Source of the DNA: Ilumatobacter sp.
GTDB taxonomy: Bacteria > Actinomycetota > Acidimicrobiia > Acidimicrobiales > Ilumatobacteraceae
Direction of reading: 5' to 3'
DNA length: 6,265 bases
Assembly: GCA_018666235.1 (NCBI GenBank)
Contig: JABJAB010000026.1
Coordinates: 1 to 6,265 of the forward strand
Position 1 is the stretch's first letter. Every line of letters begins with the position of its first letter. This document shows positions 1 to 5,156 of this stretch, in pieces. The notes under the pieces are model-generated. The model searched no databases, had not been told where the DNA came from, and was given only the letters and a program-made list of their open reading frames with translations. A program made the position numbers and the translations under genes.

Positions 1-325
1 CGAGCAGGGTGCCGACGATCAGCGAGAACAAGACCGCCATCACGGTCATCTGCACGCTGATCCAAGCAGCGTCTCGGAAGAACTTGTCGTCTGGCAGGGA
101 GGTGTAGTTGTCGAGACCGATGAACTCACGCGGCTCGGGCGTGTCAAGCCGCCATTCGGTGAGACTGTAGAAAAGTGTGAACAGGAACGGGATCTGCGTC
201 ACCACGATGGTGAAGAGCAGCGCGGGAAGAATCGGAATTCGGCGCTTCCACCCTTCGCGACGTTCTAAACGTTTGACTTCGTCGGCGCGCGATTCGGTGT
301 CGCGATCGACAACAGCGTTCGACAT
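1..325 (-). CDS. Sugar/polyol ABC transporter permease, MalF/UgpA-like (N-terminal part, cut by window edge)
   Basis: This is the first 108 codons of an inner-membrane permease subunit of a carbohydrate ABC importer; the rest lies beyond the left edge. Translated from the ATG at 325-323 it begins MSNAVVDRDTESRADEVKRL, a charged cytoplasmic tail. A hydrophobic helix follows at about residues 32-54 (ILPALLFTIVVTQIPFLFTL), then the short periplasmic motif FIGLDNYTSL (68-77), typical of MalF/UgpA-type permeases (F-x-GLxNY). A second helix starts near residue 87 and is interrupted by the edge. The start is supported by a strong AAGGGGGA Shine-Dalgarno five bases upstream. It lies 198 bp downstream of the binding-protein gene on the same strand, with a hairpin between them, and presumably works with that protein and an ATPase outside the window. 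Family assignment is firm. The substrate (a polyol) is inferred only from the neighbours. Confidence 0.9.
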   Translation of the reverse strand, partial: MSNAVVDRDTESRADEVKRLERREGWKRRIPILPALLFTIVVTQIPFLFTLFYSLTEWRLDTPEPREFIGLDNYTSLPDDKFFRDAAWISVQMTVMAVLFSLIVGTLL

Positions 326-330
326 GACGC

Positions 331-338
331 TCCCCCTT
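331..338 (-). promoter_or_regulatory. Ribosome binding site of the permease gene
   Basis: AAGGGGGA on the minus strand lies 5 bases before the ATG at 325-323. The same octamer precedes the binding-protein gene, so both genes of this arm carry an equally strong site. This argues that any difference in their expression comes from mRNA structure rather than initiation strength. Confidence 0.7.
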
Positions 339-368
339 CGAGATGGCCCGGTTGTGACTGTAAACAAC

Positions 369-397
369 CCGGCCGGGCGTACGAGACGCCCGGCCGG
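369..397 (-). terminator. GC-rich hairpin between binding-protein and permease genes (attenuator or mRNA-stabilising stem)
   Basis: CCGGCCGGGCGT (369-380) and ACGCCCGGCCGG (386-397) are perfect inverted repeats: a 12-bp stem with a 5-base loop. In the minus-strand transcript it lies about 125 bases after the binding-protein stop and 44 bases before the permease start. It is followed by GGTTGTTTAC, which is U-containing but is not a run of U, so I read it as a partial terminator or 3' stabiliser rather than a full terminator. Such stems after the binding-protein gene are known from the malE-malF junction, where they keep binding-protein mRNA in excess. A weaker inverted repeat, GGTTGT/ACAACC at 350-355 and 364-369, shares base 369 with it. 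Confidence 0.7.
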
Positions 398-404
398 ACT
401 GATG

Positions 405-439
405 TTCAGTATTCGGTTTTCAGAATTCGGCGTTCAGTA
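405..439. repeat. Three phased 14-bp direct repeats
   Basis: TTCAGTATTCGG starts at 405, TTCAGAATTCGG at 419 and a partial TTCAGTA at 433, each exactly 14 bases apart. The first two match at 11 of 12 positions. They lie in the non-coding gap between the hairpin and the end of the binding-protein gene. I see no function; slippage-type duplication is the simplest explanation. Confidence 0.6.
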
Positions 440-500
440 CCCCAGGGTGACCGACCCGGCCGAGCGTGAGCCCGACCGGATCGATCGTTTCACTCCCTGA

Positions 501-534
501 GGGGGATCAGGAGCTCAGGGGGATCAGGTGCTCA
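501..534. repeat. Tandem 17-bp duplication across the binding-protein stop codon
   Basis: GGGGGATCAGGAGCTCA (501-517) is followed immediately by GGGGGATCAGGTGCTCA (518-534), with one mismatch. The second copy contains the stop codon (524-526) and the last two sense codons of the binding-protein gene. The first copy lies just past the stop, so it looks like a recent duplication of the gene's 3' end. Confidence 0.7.
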
Positions 535-1930
535 CTTCAGAAGCGATGATCTGGCAGTCACTGAGTGCGGCGTCGACGCTCATCGAACCAGCGATGGCTG
601 CGGAGAACAGCTCGGTGCAGCGGGTGCCGACGTCCTGGAATTCGGGAACACCGACGTACTGCACGCCGGGCAGACCGGGCCGCGGCGTGGTGCCGGGGTT
701 GTCGATCGGGGCAGCGAGCATGGCGTCGAGGGTGCGCTGGGCAAATGCGTCGGCAGCCTCGAGGTACTCGGGGTTCGCGTACAGCGACTGACGGGTGCCC
801 GGAGGAACTGCGGCCCAGCCGTCGGTGTCAGCAACGAGCTGATGGTAGTCAGCGTTGGTTGCCCAGTCGATGAACTGCCATGCGGCGTCCTGGTCGGTGG
901 TGCTCGCCGGGATGGCGAGGGTCCAGGCCCAGAGCCAACCGGAGTTAGCCGTTTCCTTGACCGGTGCCAGGGCGAACGCGGTGTTGGCGACAACATCTTC
1001 AGGGAAGAGACTGGCGGCGACGGTGGCGTCGTACCACATGGCAACCTTGCCCTCTTCGTAGAGCGTCTTGCACTCGTTGAAGCTGGAGTTGGCAGCGTCG
1101 TCTTCGCCGGCATCGTTGAGCAGGTCAACGTAGAAGTTCAGCGCTTCGGCGAACTCGGGCTGATCGACCTGTGCGGCGCCGATGGAGCCATCGTCGTTTG
1201 CGAGCCACCAGGTGCCACCGAAGGTGTTGAGCACGGTGGTGAAGGCTGCGCCAAGGTCGCCCCAGCCAGGCTTGCCACGGAGGCAGATGCCGGCCATCTC
1301 ATCGCTGTCGATCTCGCGAGCGATTGCCGCGACCTCTTCCCAGGTGGGAGCGTCCGGCATGTTGTCGATGATGTCCGAGCGGTACATCACGAACGAGGAC
1401 TCGGCGTAGAACGGCGAAGCGTAGAGCTCACCATCAACCGAGAGACCGTTACGGACGGCCGGGATGAGGTCGTCGATGTCGTAGGTGTCGGATGCGGCGG
1501 CGAGGTCGTTCAGGCCGACCAGCCAACCGTTGGCACCGAACTGCGGCGTCTCGTACATACCGATCTGGACAACGTCGAACTGCTCGCCGCCGGCGCCGAC
1601 GTCGCGAGTGGTGACTTCGCGCAGGGTCTGCTCGTCGAGCACGGTGAAGTTCACTTCAATACCGGTCTCGGCGGTGAAGTTCGCGGGTGCGAGCTCAGCC
1701 ATCTTCTCGATGTTGTCGTTGCCCACGAGTGCAACGGTGATGGAGCGGTCGCCTTCGGCGGCCGGCTCTTCTGCCGGCTCTTCTGCCGGCTCTTCGCCAG
1801 CGGTGGTCTCTTCGGTCGGCTCTGCTGCCGGCTCACTGTCGGCATCATCACTGCCACACGAGGCAGCGAGCAGTGCGAACGATGCGAGGACGGCCGGAAT
1901 GGCCACCCTCATCTTTCGACGGTTCGTCAT
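524..1930 (-). CDS. Polyol (sorbitol/mannitol-type) ABC transporter substrate-binding lipoprotein, SmoE/MtlE-like
   Basis: A 468-residue extracellular solute-binding protein (family 1) that would capture a sugar alcohol outside the membrane and pass it to the permease encoded downstream. From the chosen start it has basic residues (NRRK), a hydrophobic signal segment (about 9-23) and a lipobox LLAASC with the lipid-modified Cys at 25. Next comes an acidic Glu/Pro/Ala/Thr linker (26-60), a common tether in actinobacterial lipoproteins. The mature domain carries stretches I associate with SmoE/MtlE polyol-binding proteins: FDVVQIGMYETP (118-129), NGLSVDGELYASPFYAESSF (161-180) and GICLRGKPGWG (214-224). 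The ATG at 1930 was chosen because it has an AAGGGGGA site six bases upstream and opens directly on the signal peptide. Extending to 2017 would add 29 residues unlike a signal peptide and pass through the predicted promoter. Exact substrate is inferred. Four other cysteines (216, 287, 438, 459) could form disulfides. Confidence 0.93.
   Translation of the reverse strand: MTNRRKMRVAIPAVLASFALLAASCGSDDADSEPAAEPTEETTAGEEPAEEPAEEPAAEGDRSITVALVGNDNIEKMAELAPANFTAETGIEVNFTVLDEQTLREVTTRDVGAGGEQFDVVQIGMYETPQFGANGWLVGLNDLAAASDTYDIDDLIPAVRNGLSVDGELYASPFYAESSFVMYRSDIIDNMPDAPTWEEVAAIAREIDSDEMAGICLRGKPGWGDLGAAFTTVLNTFGGTWWLANDDGSIGAAQVDQPEFAEALNFYVDLLNDAGEDDAANSSFNECKTLYEEGKVAMWYDATVAASLFPEDVVANTAFALAPVKETANSGWLWAWTLAIPASTTDQDAAWQFIDWATNADYHQLVADTDGWAAVPPGTRQSLYANPEYLEAADAFAQRTLDAMLAAPIDNPGTTPRPGLPGVQYVGVPEFQDVGTRCTELFSAAIAGSMSVDAALSDCQIIASEVST
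1761..1796. repeat. Three 12-bp tandem repeats encoding the EEPA linker
   Basis: GCCGGCTCTTCT occurs at 1761-1772 and 1773-1784, and with a last-base change at 1785-1796. On the coding (minus) strand it gives repeated Glu-Glu-Pro-Ala in the flexible linker after the lipidated Cys. It is in-frame and probably variable in copy number between strains. Confidence 0.8.
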
Positions 1931-1936
1931 AGGTGT

Positions 1937-1944
1937 TCCCCCTT
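1937..1944 (-). promoter_or_regulatory. Ribosome binding site fixing the binding-protein start
   Basis: AAGGGGGA on the minus strand sits 6 bases before the ATG at 1930-1928. It decides in favour of this ATG over the upstream in-frame ATGs (2017, 2005, 1969). Confidence 0.75.
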
Positions 1945-1954
1945 CAAGGATGGT

Positions 1955-1978
1955 GACGGGCGGCACCATGCCACCGTC
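1955..1978 (-). promoter_or_regulatory. Hairpin in the 5' leader of the binding-protein mRNA
   Basis: On the minus strand GACGGTGGCA pairs with TGCCGCCCGTC across a TGG loop. This gives ten base pairs, one of them G-U, with a single bulged C. It begins only a few bases after the transcription start predicted from the promoter at 1989-2017 and ends about 10 bases before the Shine-Dalgarno. A stem at the extreme 5' end could protect the mRNA from degradation. It does not sequester the ribosome site, so I do not call it a riboswitch. Confidence 0.5.
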
Positions 1979-1988
1979 GTCAAAAGAT

Positions 1989-2017
1989 GTTCTAGTTGGT
2001 TTCATGTTGTATTTCAA
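1989..2017 (-). promoter_or_regulatory. Predicted promoter of the binding-protein/permease arm
   Basis: On the minus strand TTGAAA (2017-2012) and TAGAAC (1994-1989) are separated by exactly 17 bases. They match the -35 consensus at 5 of 6 and the -10 consensus at 4 of 6 positions. Transcription would start near 1982, giving a leader of about 50 bases with a hairpin at its start. The spacer overlaps one of three repeated ATGTTGT motifs, as expected for a repressed promoter. Confidence 0.45.
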
Positions 2018-2078
2018 GAGTCAATGTTGTTTTCTTCTCGCTAATCGGGGACTAGACATCTTCGTTCATGTTGTTTAA
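2001..2078. promoter_or_regulatory. Three direct ATGTTGT motifs, candidate operators for the DeoR-family repressor
   Basis: TTCATGTTGT occurs identically at 2001-2010 and 2065-2074, and a variant TCAATGTTGT lies at 2021-2030; all three continue into T-rich sequence. Copies one and two are 20 bases apart, about two helical turns, and flank the predicted -35 of the binding-protein promoter. Copy three lies just before the dehydrogenase Shine-Dalgarno. DeoR-family proteins commonly bind repeated AT-rich boxes near their own operon, and a DeoR gene is present two genes along. Binding itself is inferred. Confidence 0.45.
2051..2062 (+). promoter_or_regulatory. Possible -10 region of the dehydrogenase operon
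   Basis: ACTAGACATCTT is the inverted counterpart of AAGATGTTCTAGT at 1984-1996, with one base missing. That opposite copy contains the predicted -10 of the binding-protein promoter (TAGAAC). By symmetry TAGACA (2053-2058) may be the -10 here, giving a leader of about 20 bases. No convincing -35 is present: TTGTTT at 2027-2032 would need a 20-base spacer. It may instead be an operator half-site. Confidence 0.3.
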
Positions 2079-2084
2079 GGTGCC

Positions 2085-3569
2085 GTGGTGCCCTCGGAAC
2101 CCAACTTCCCTGCTGATGCGCTCACGCTGCCCGTGGAGCTGTCCACGGCCGCGCTGGCGAACATCGGCAGGCTTGCCAACGTGGCCGATTACGACCGAAC
2201 CTACATTCGGCCCAGCATCCTGCACATCGGAGTCGGGGGTTTTCACCGAGCGCATCTGGCCACTTACGTCCACGAGCTGTTGGCCGCGGGTCGGCACGAT
2301 TGGGGCATCGTTGGTGTCGGACTCTTGGCGACCGATGCCGCAATGGCCACGGCGCTCCGGTCGCAGGACTTCCTCTACTCGTTGATTTCGCGCAGTGCAG
2401 CGGCGACACACGTCGAGGTCATCGGGAGCATCGTCGACTACCTGCTCGTTGACGGCGGCGACGCACCGATTGTTGCCGCGTTCGCAGCACCGAGCACACA
2501 GATCATCTCGATGACCATCACCGAGGGCGGCTACCCCATCGACGACGCGACCGGCGCATTCGTGCCCGGTCGATGCACTCCAGGGTCCGCCTTCGACGTC
2601 GTCGCGCGCGGACTCGAGGCTCGGCGCCAAGACGGCGGCGCGCCGCTGACCGTCATGAGTTGCGACAACATCATGGGCAACGGCAATGTGGCCAGAAGCG
2701 CAACCATCGGAGCCGCGCAGGCCGTCGGTGGAGAACTTGTTGCTTGGATCGAATCCTCCGTCAGCTTCCCCAACAGCATGGTCGACCGCATCACTCCGGT
2801 CACCGCCACCTCCGATATTGAGTGGCTCCGCGACGAGATCGGGATCATCGATCGATGGCCGGTGGTCGCCGAGCCGTTCCGCCAATGGGTCATCGAGGAC
2901 GACTTCGCCGGCGATCGATTGCCGCTCGAGGACATGGACGTCATCGTCACTGATGACATCGACCCCTACGAGCTGACCAAGCTCCGACTGCTCAATGCCG
3001 GCCACTCGTGTCTCGCCTACCTCGCTGCGCTCGACGGCTTCGACCTCGTCGACACTGCAATGGCCGACCCTCGGCTGCGCCAGTTCGTGGAGACGCTGCT
3101 GCACAGCGAAGCCAAGCCGACACTCCCGACCGCGGCAGGCATCGACCTCGACGTCTACATCGACTTACTCATCGAACGCTTTTCCAATCCTGCCATCGGC
3201 GACCAAATTGCGCGCCTGTGCCTCGACGGCAGCGCGAAGTTCCCGAAGTTCTTGGTCCCGACGATTCGAGCGCAACTCGTCGGCGACGGACGAGTGGAAC
3301 TGAGTGCGCTCGCAGTGGCCGGCTGGTGCGCGTATCTCAGCCAAACAGACGCGGACCTGTCAAACGACCCTCTCCTCGACGACGCAGTCGCACGAGCTCG
3401 GCAGTCACTGTCTGACCCGGCCGCATTTCTCGACTTCAGCCAGGTGTTCGGCACCGAACTCGCCGACTCACCAGTCTTCGTCGATGCCTTCGTGACAGCC
3501 CTCGAACGACTCCGCACCCATGGAGTACAGTCGGCCATCACCACCACGTTGCAGGAAGCCGAGCACTGA
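2085..3569 (+). CDS. Mannitol-dehydrogenase-family polyol 2-dehydrogenase (long-chain, NAD-dependent)
   Basis: A 494-residue cytoplasmic oxidoreductase of the polyol-specific long-chain dehydrogenase family (mannitol 2-dehydrogenase, D-arabinitol 4-dehydrogenase, fructuronate reductase), full length for that group. It would oxidise the imported polyol to a ketose with reduction of NAD(P). The N-terminal Rossmann domain opens with HIGVGGFHRAH (47-57), followed by SMTITEGGY (142-150) and VMSCDNIMGNG (190-200). The family signature VSFPNSMVDRITP is at 226-238 and EPFRQWVIEDDF at 263-274. The catalytic helix reads KLRLLNAGH, giving Lys299, Asn304 and His307, matching Lys295/Asn300/His303 of Pseudomonas fluorescens mannitol dehydrogenase. 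No ATG is available: TAA at 2076 blocks extension, leaving GTG at 2085 or 2088. AAGG (2077-2080) is 4 bases from the first and 7 from the second, so 2088 is equally credible. Pairing with a SmoE-like transporter favours a hexitol or pentitol over an aldonate; the exact substrate is unknown. Confidence 0.93.
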   Translation: MVPSEPNFPADALTLPVELSTAALANIGRLANVADYDRTYIRPSILHIGVGGFHRAHLATYVHELLAAGRHDWGIVGVGLLATDAAMATALRSQDFLYSLISRSAAATHVEVIGSIVDYLLVDGGDAPIVAAFAAPSTQIISMTITEGGYPIDDATGAFVPGRCTPGSAFDVVARGLEARRQDGGAPLTVMSCDNIMGNGNVARSATIGAAQAVGGELVAWIESSVSFPNSMVDRITPVTATSDIEWLRDEIGIIDRWPVVAEPFRQWVIEDDFAGDRLPLEDMDVIVTDDIDPYELTKLRLLNAGHSCLAYLAALDGFDLVDTAMADPRLRQFVETLLHSEAKPTLPTAAGIDLDVYIDLLIERFSNPAIGDQIARLCLDGSAKFPKFLVPTIRAQLVGDGRVELSALAVAGWCAYLSQTDADLSNDPLLDDAVARARQSLSDPAAFLDFSQVFGTELADSPVFVDAFVTALERLRTHGVQSAITTTLQEAEH

Positions 3570-3570
3570 C

Positions 3571-4368
3571 ATGACCAACACAGCGACTGAGTCCTCCACT
3601 CCTTCGCTGTTCCAGTCGGAACGACAGCGTGAGATCGCCACCGCGACGTTGCAAGCCGGTCGGGTCGAGGTCGCCGAACTCGCGACTCGCTACCACGTCA
3701 CCACCGAGACGATTCGGCGCGACCTGTCCGACCTACAACAACAGAAGGTTGTCCGTCGCGTGCACGGCGGCGCGGTACCGTGGGAAACCACAGGGTTCGA
3801 ACCGTTGCTGTCGGTGCGCCGTGACCAACACGACGACGAGAAACGACGAATCGCCTTGGCGGCCATCGACGAACTCCCCGACACCGGGTCGATCATCATC
3901 GACTCAGGCAGCACGCTCGCCACGTTCGCTCGCGCCGTCCCGTCGAGTACTTCGCTCCGAATCGTCACCAACGCGCTCAACATCGCACAGGTACTGTCCG
4001 AGCGATCCGATGCCGACGTCATCGTTGTGGGCGGCAAAGTTCGAAAGAACACCTTGGCCATGGTCGACAATCAGGCGATCGCCGCCATCGAACCGCTGAC
4101 GGTCGACACACTGTTCATCAGCAGCGACGGACTCTCCACAGCCACCGGCTTAAACACGCCGTACCGAGAGGAAGCGGCGCTTAAGACCGCAATGATCGCC
4201 TCCGCTCGGCGAGTGATTGCGCTGGTCGATCACTCGAAGTTCGGCAAAGAGCACTTCACTCGATTCGCAGAGTGGGCCGACATCGACGTGCTTATTACCA
4301 ACATCGAGGTGAACCCTGCCGATATCAGCGTCATCGAAGCGGCGGGAACCACCGTCGTTCTGACTTGA
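3571..4368 (+). CDS. DeoR/GlpR-family transcriptional repressor
   Basis: A 265-residue regulator with the standard DeoR layout. The N-terminal winged helix-turn-helix includes ERQREI (17-22), VAELATRYHVTTETIRRDLS (34-53) and the wing end RRVHGGAV (62-69). The C-terminal DeoRC sugar-phosphate sensor domain shows DSGST (111-115), VTNA (132-135), VVGG (152-155) and LVDHSKFG (218-225). Such proteins usually repress neighbouring catabolic genes and release DNA on binding a phosphorylated sugar. The stretch usually reading F-I-G-x-x-G here is FISSDG (182-187), a Ser in place of the first Gly, which may reflect ligand specificity. The ATG at 3571 was chosen because it starts 1 base after the dehydrogenase stop; the AGGAAG site (3553-3558) is rather distant at 12 bases. 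An earlier ATG at 3520 would add 17 residues that overlap the dehydrogenase and are not family-like. The probable targets are its own operon and the divergent transporter genes. Confidence 0.93.
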   Translation: MTNTATESSTPSLFQSERQREIATATLQAGRVEVAELATRYHVTTETIRRDLSDLQQQKVVRRVHGGAVPWETTGFEPLLSVRRDQHDDEKRRIALAAIDELPDTGSIIIDSGSTLATFARAVPSSTSLRIVTNALNIAQVLSERSDADVIVVGGKVRKNTLAMVDNQAIAAIEPLTVDTLFISSDGLSTATGLNTPYREEAALKTAMIASARRVIALVDHSKFGKEHFTRFAEWADIDVLITNIEVNPADISVIEAAGTTVVLT

Positions 4369-5156
4369 TGCTCGCATCGGTCGAACCGTCCTCAGCGGGG
4401 GAGCACCTGGAGGCAGTCGCTCTCGACGTCGCGCAGCTAGCTGCGCAACTGGTTCGCGAATCAGTCGGACAGGCCGCAGCCGCCGGAACGAAGTCGACGC
4501 CGACCGACGTGGTGACCGCTACCGACGTCGAGTCGGAAAGTCTCATTCGTAGCGAACTCCTCGCACGGTGTCCTGGTTCGACGATCGTCGGCGAGGAGCT
4601 GGCCGACGATGTCGGAACCAACGCAGTGGGATGGGTGGTGGACCCGATCGACGGCACCGTCAATTTCTTGTACGACCTCCCCGTCATCGCCGTCAGCATC
4701 GCCGCGACGATTCACGGCAAGACGGTTGCCGGCGCGGTGTGCGATGTGTTGCGCGGCGACGTGTTCTCGGCGGCAATCGACGCAGGGGCGCGTCGCAACG
4801 GTGCCGCCATCAGGGCCCGGACGCCCGGTTCGCTCGGCGACTCCCTCATCGGGACCGGCTTTGCATACGCGGCTGAACGTCGGCGGGAACAAACGGAGAT
4901 TCTCACTCGCTTGTTGCCACAGGCGCGCGACATTCGGTGCATGGGCTCCGCCGCGCTCAATCTCTGCTGGGTGGCGTGTGGCCGACTCGACGGGTACTAC
5001 GAGCAAGATACCAAGCCCTATGACTATGCGGCGGGCGCGTTGATCGCCGCCGAGGCGGGGGCTCGCGTCGAGGTTCCCGCTCAGAATCAGCTCGATCTCT
5101 CCATCGCTGCGGCCCCAACGATCTTCGACGAACTTCTTCGGCTCATTAACAGCTGA
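4368..5156 (+). CDS. Inositol-monophosphatase-family phosphatase
   Basis: A 262-residue Mg2+-dependent phosphatase of the inositol monophosphatase superfamily (SuhB, HisN-type histidinol phosphatase, class IV fructose-bisphosphatase), which hydrolyses small phosphate monoesters. Metal-site motifs are intact: TPTDVVTATD (44-53), GEE (75-77), DPIDGTVNF (92-100, with Asp92, Asp95 and Thr97), and PYDYAAGALIAAEAGA (217-232, with Asp219). The last motif has Tyr where most members have Trp (PWD), which the family pattern allows. The ATG overlaps the repressor stop as TGATG, with no clear Shine-Dalgarno nearby, so translation probably depends on reinitiation. The operon context suggests a sugar or polyol phosphate as substrate, perhaps the repressor's inducer. 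A housekeeping inositol- or histidinol-phosphatase role cannot be excluded. The last 11 bases overlap the convergent kinase gene. Confidence 0.9.
   Translation: MLASVEPSSAGEHLEAVALDVAQLAAQLVRESVGQAAAAGTKSTPTDVVTATDVESESLIRSELLARCPGSTIVGEELADDVGTNAVGWVVDPIDGTVNFLYDLPVIAVSIAATIHGKTVAGAVCDVLRGDVFSAAIDAGARRNGAAIRARTPGSLGDSLIGTGFAYAAERRREQTEILTRLLPQARDIRCMGSAALNLCWVACGRLDGYYEQDTKPYDYAAGALIAAEAGARVEVPAQNQLDLSIAAAPTIFDELLRLINS

Noticed and set aside
177..500. 107-codon plus-strand open frame over the permease start and intergenic gap
   Set aside because: It is antisense to the permease and runs through the hairpin and the 14-bp repeats; Arg/Pro-rich translation without motifs.
1931..2017. Longer N-terminus for the binding protein starting at ATG 2017
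   Set aside because: The extra 29 residues precede an ordinary lipoprotein signal peptide, cross the predicted promoter, and lack the strong ribosome site found at ATG 1930.
842..2044. 400-codon plus-strand open frame across the binding-protein gene
   Set aside because: It is antisense to a gene with a clear signal peptide and family motifs. The translation shows no domain and arises from high GC content.
2052..3104. 350-codon minus-strand open frame across the dehydrogenase gene
   Set aside because: It is antisense to a gene with an intact family signature and catalytic residues. Its protein has no recognisable motifs and it overlaps the divergent promoter.
3520..3570. Earlier start for the repressor at ATG 3520
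   Set aside because: It would overlap the dehydrogenase by 50 bases and add a Pro/Arg-rich stretch not seen in DeoR proteins.
4272..4367. Earlier start for the phosphatase at ATG 4272
   Set aside because: The added residues lie inside the repressor's coding end and are not family-like; ATG 4368 gives the usual length of about 262 residues.
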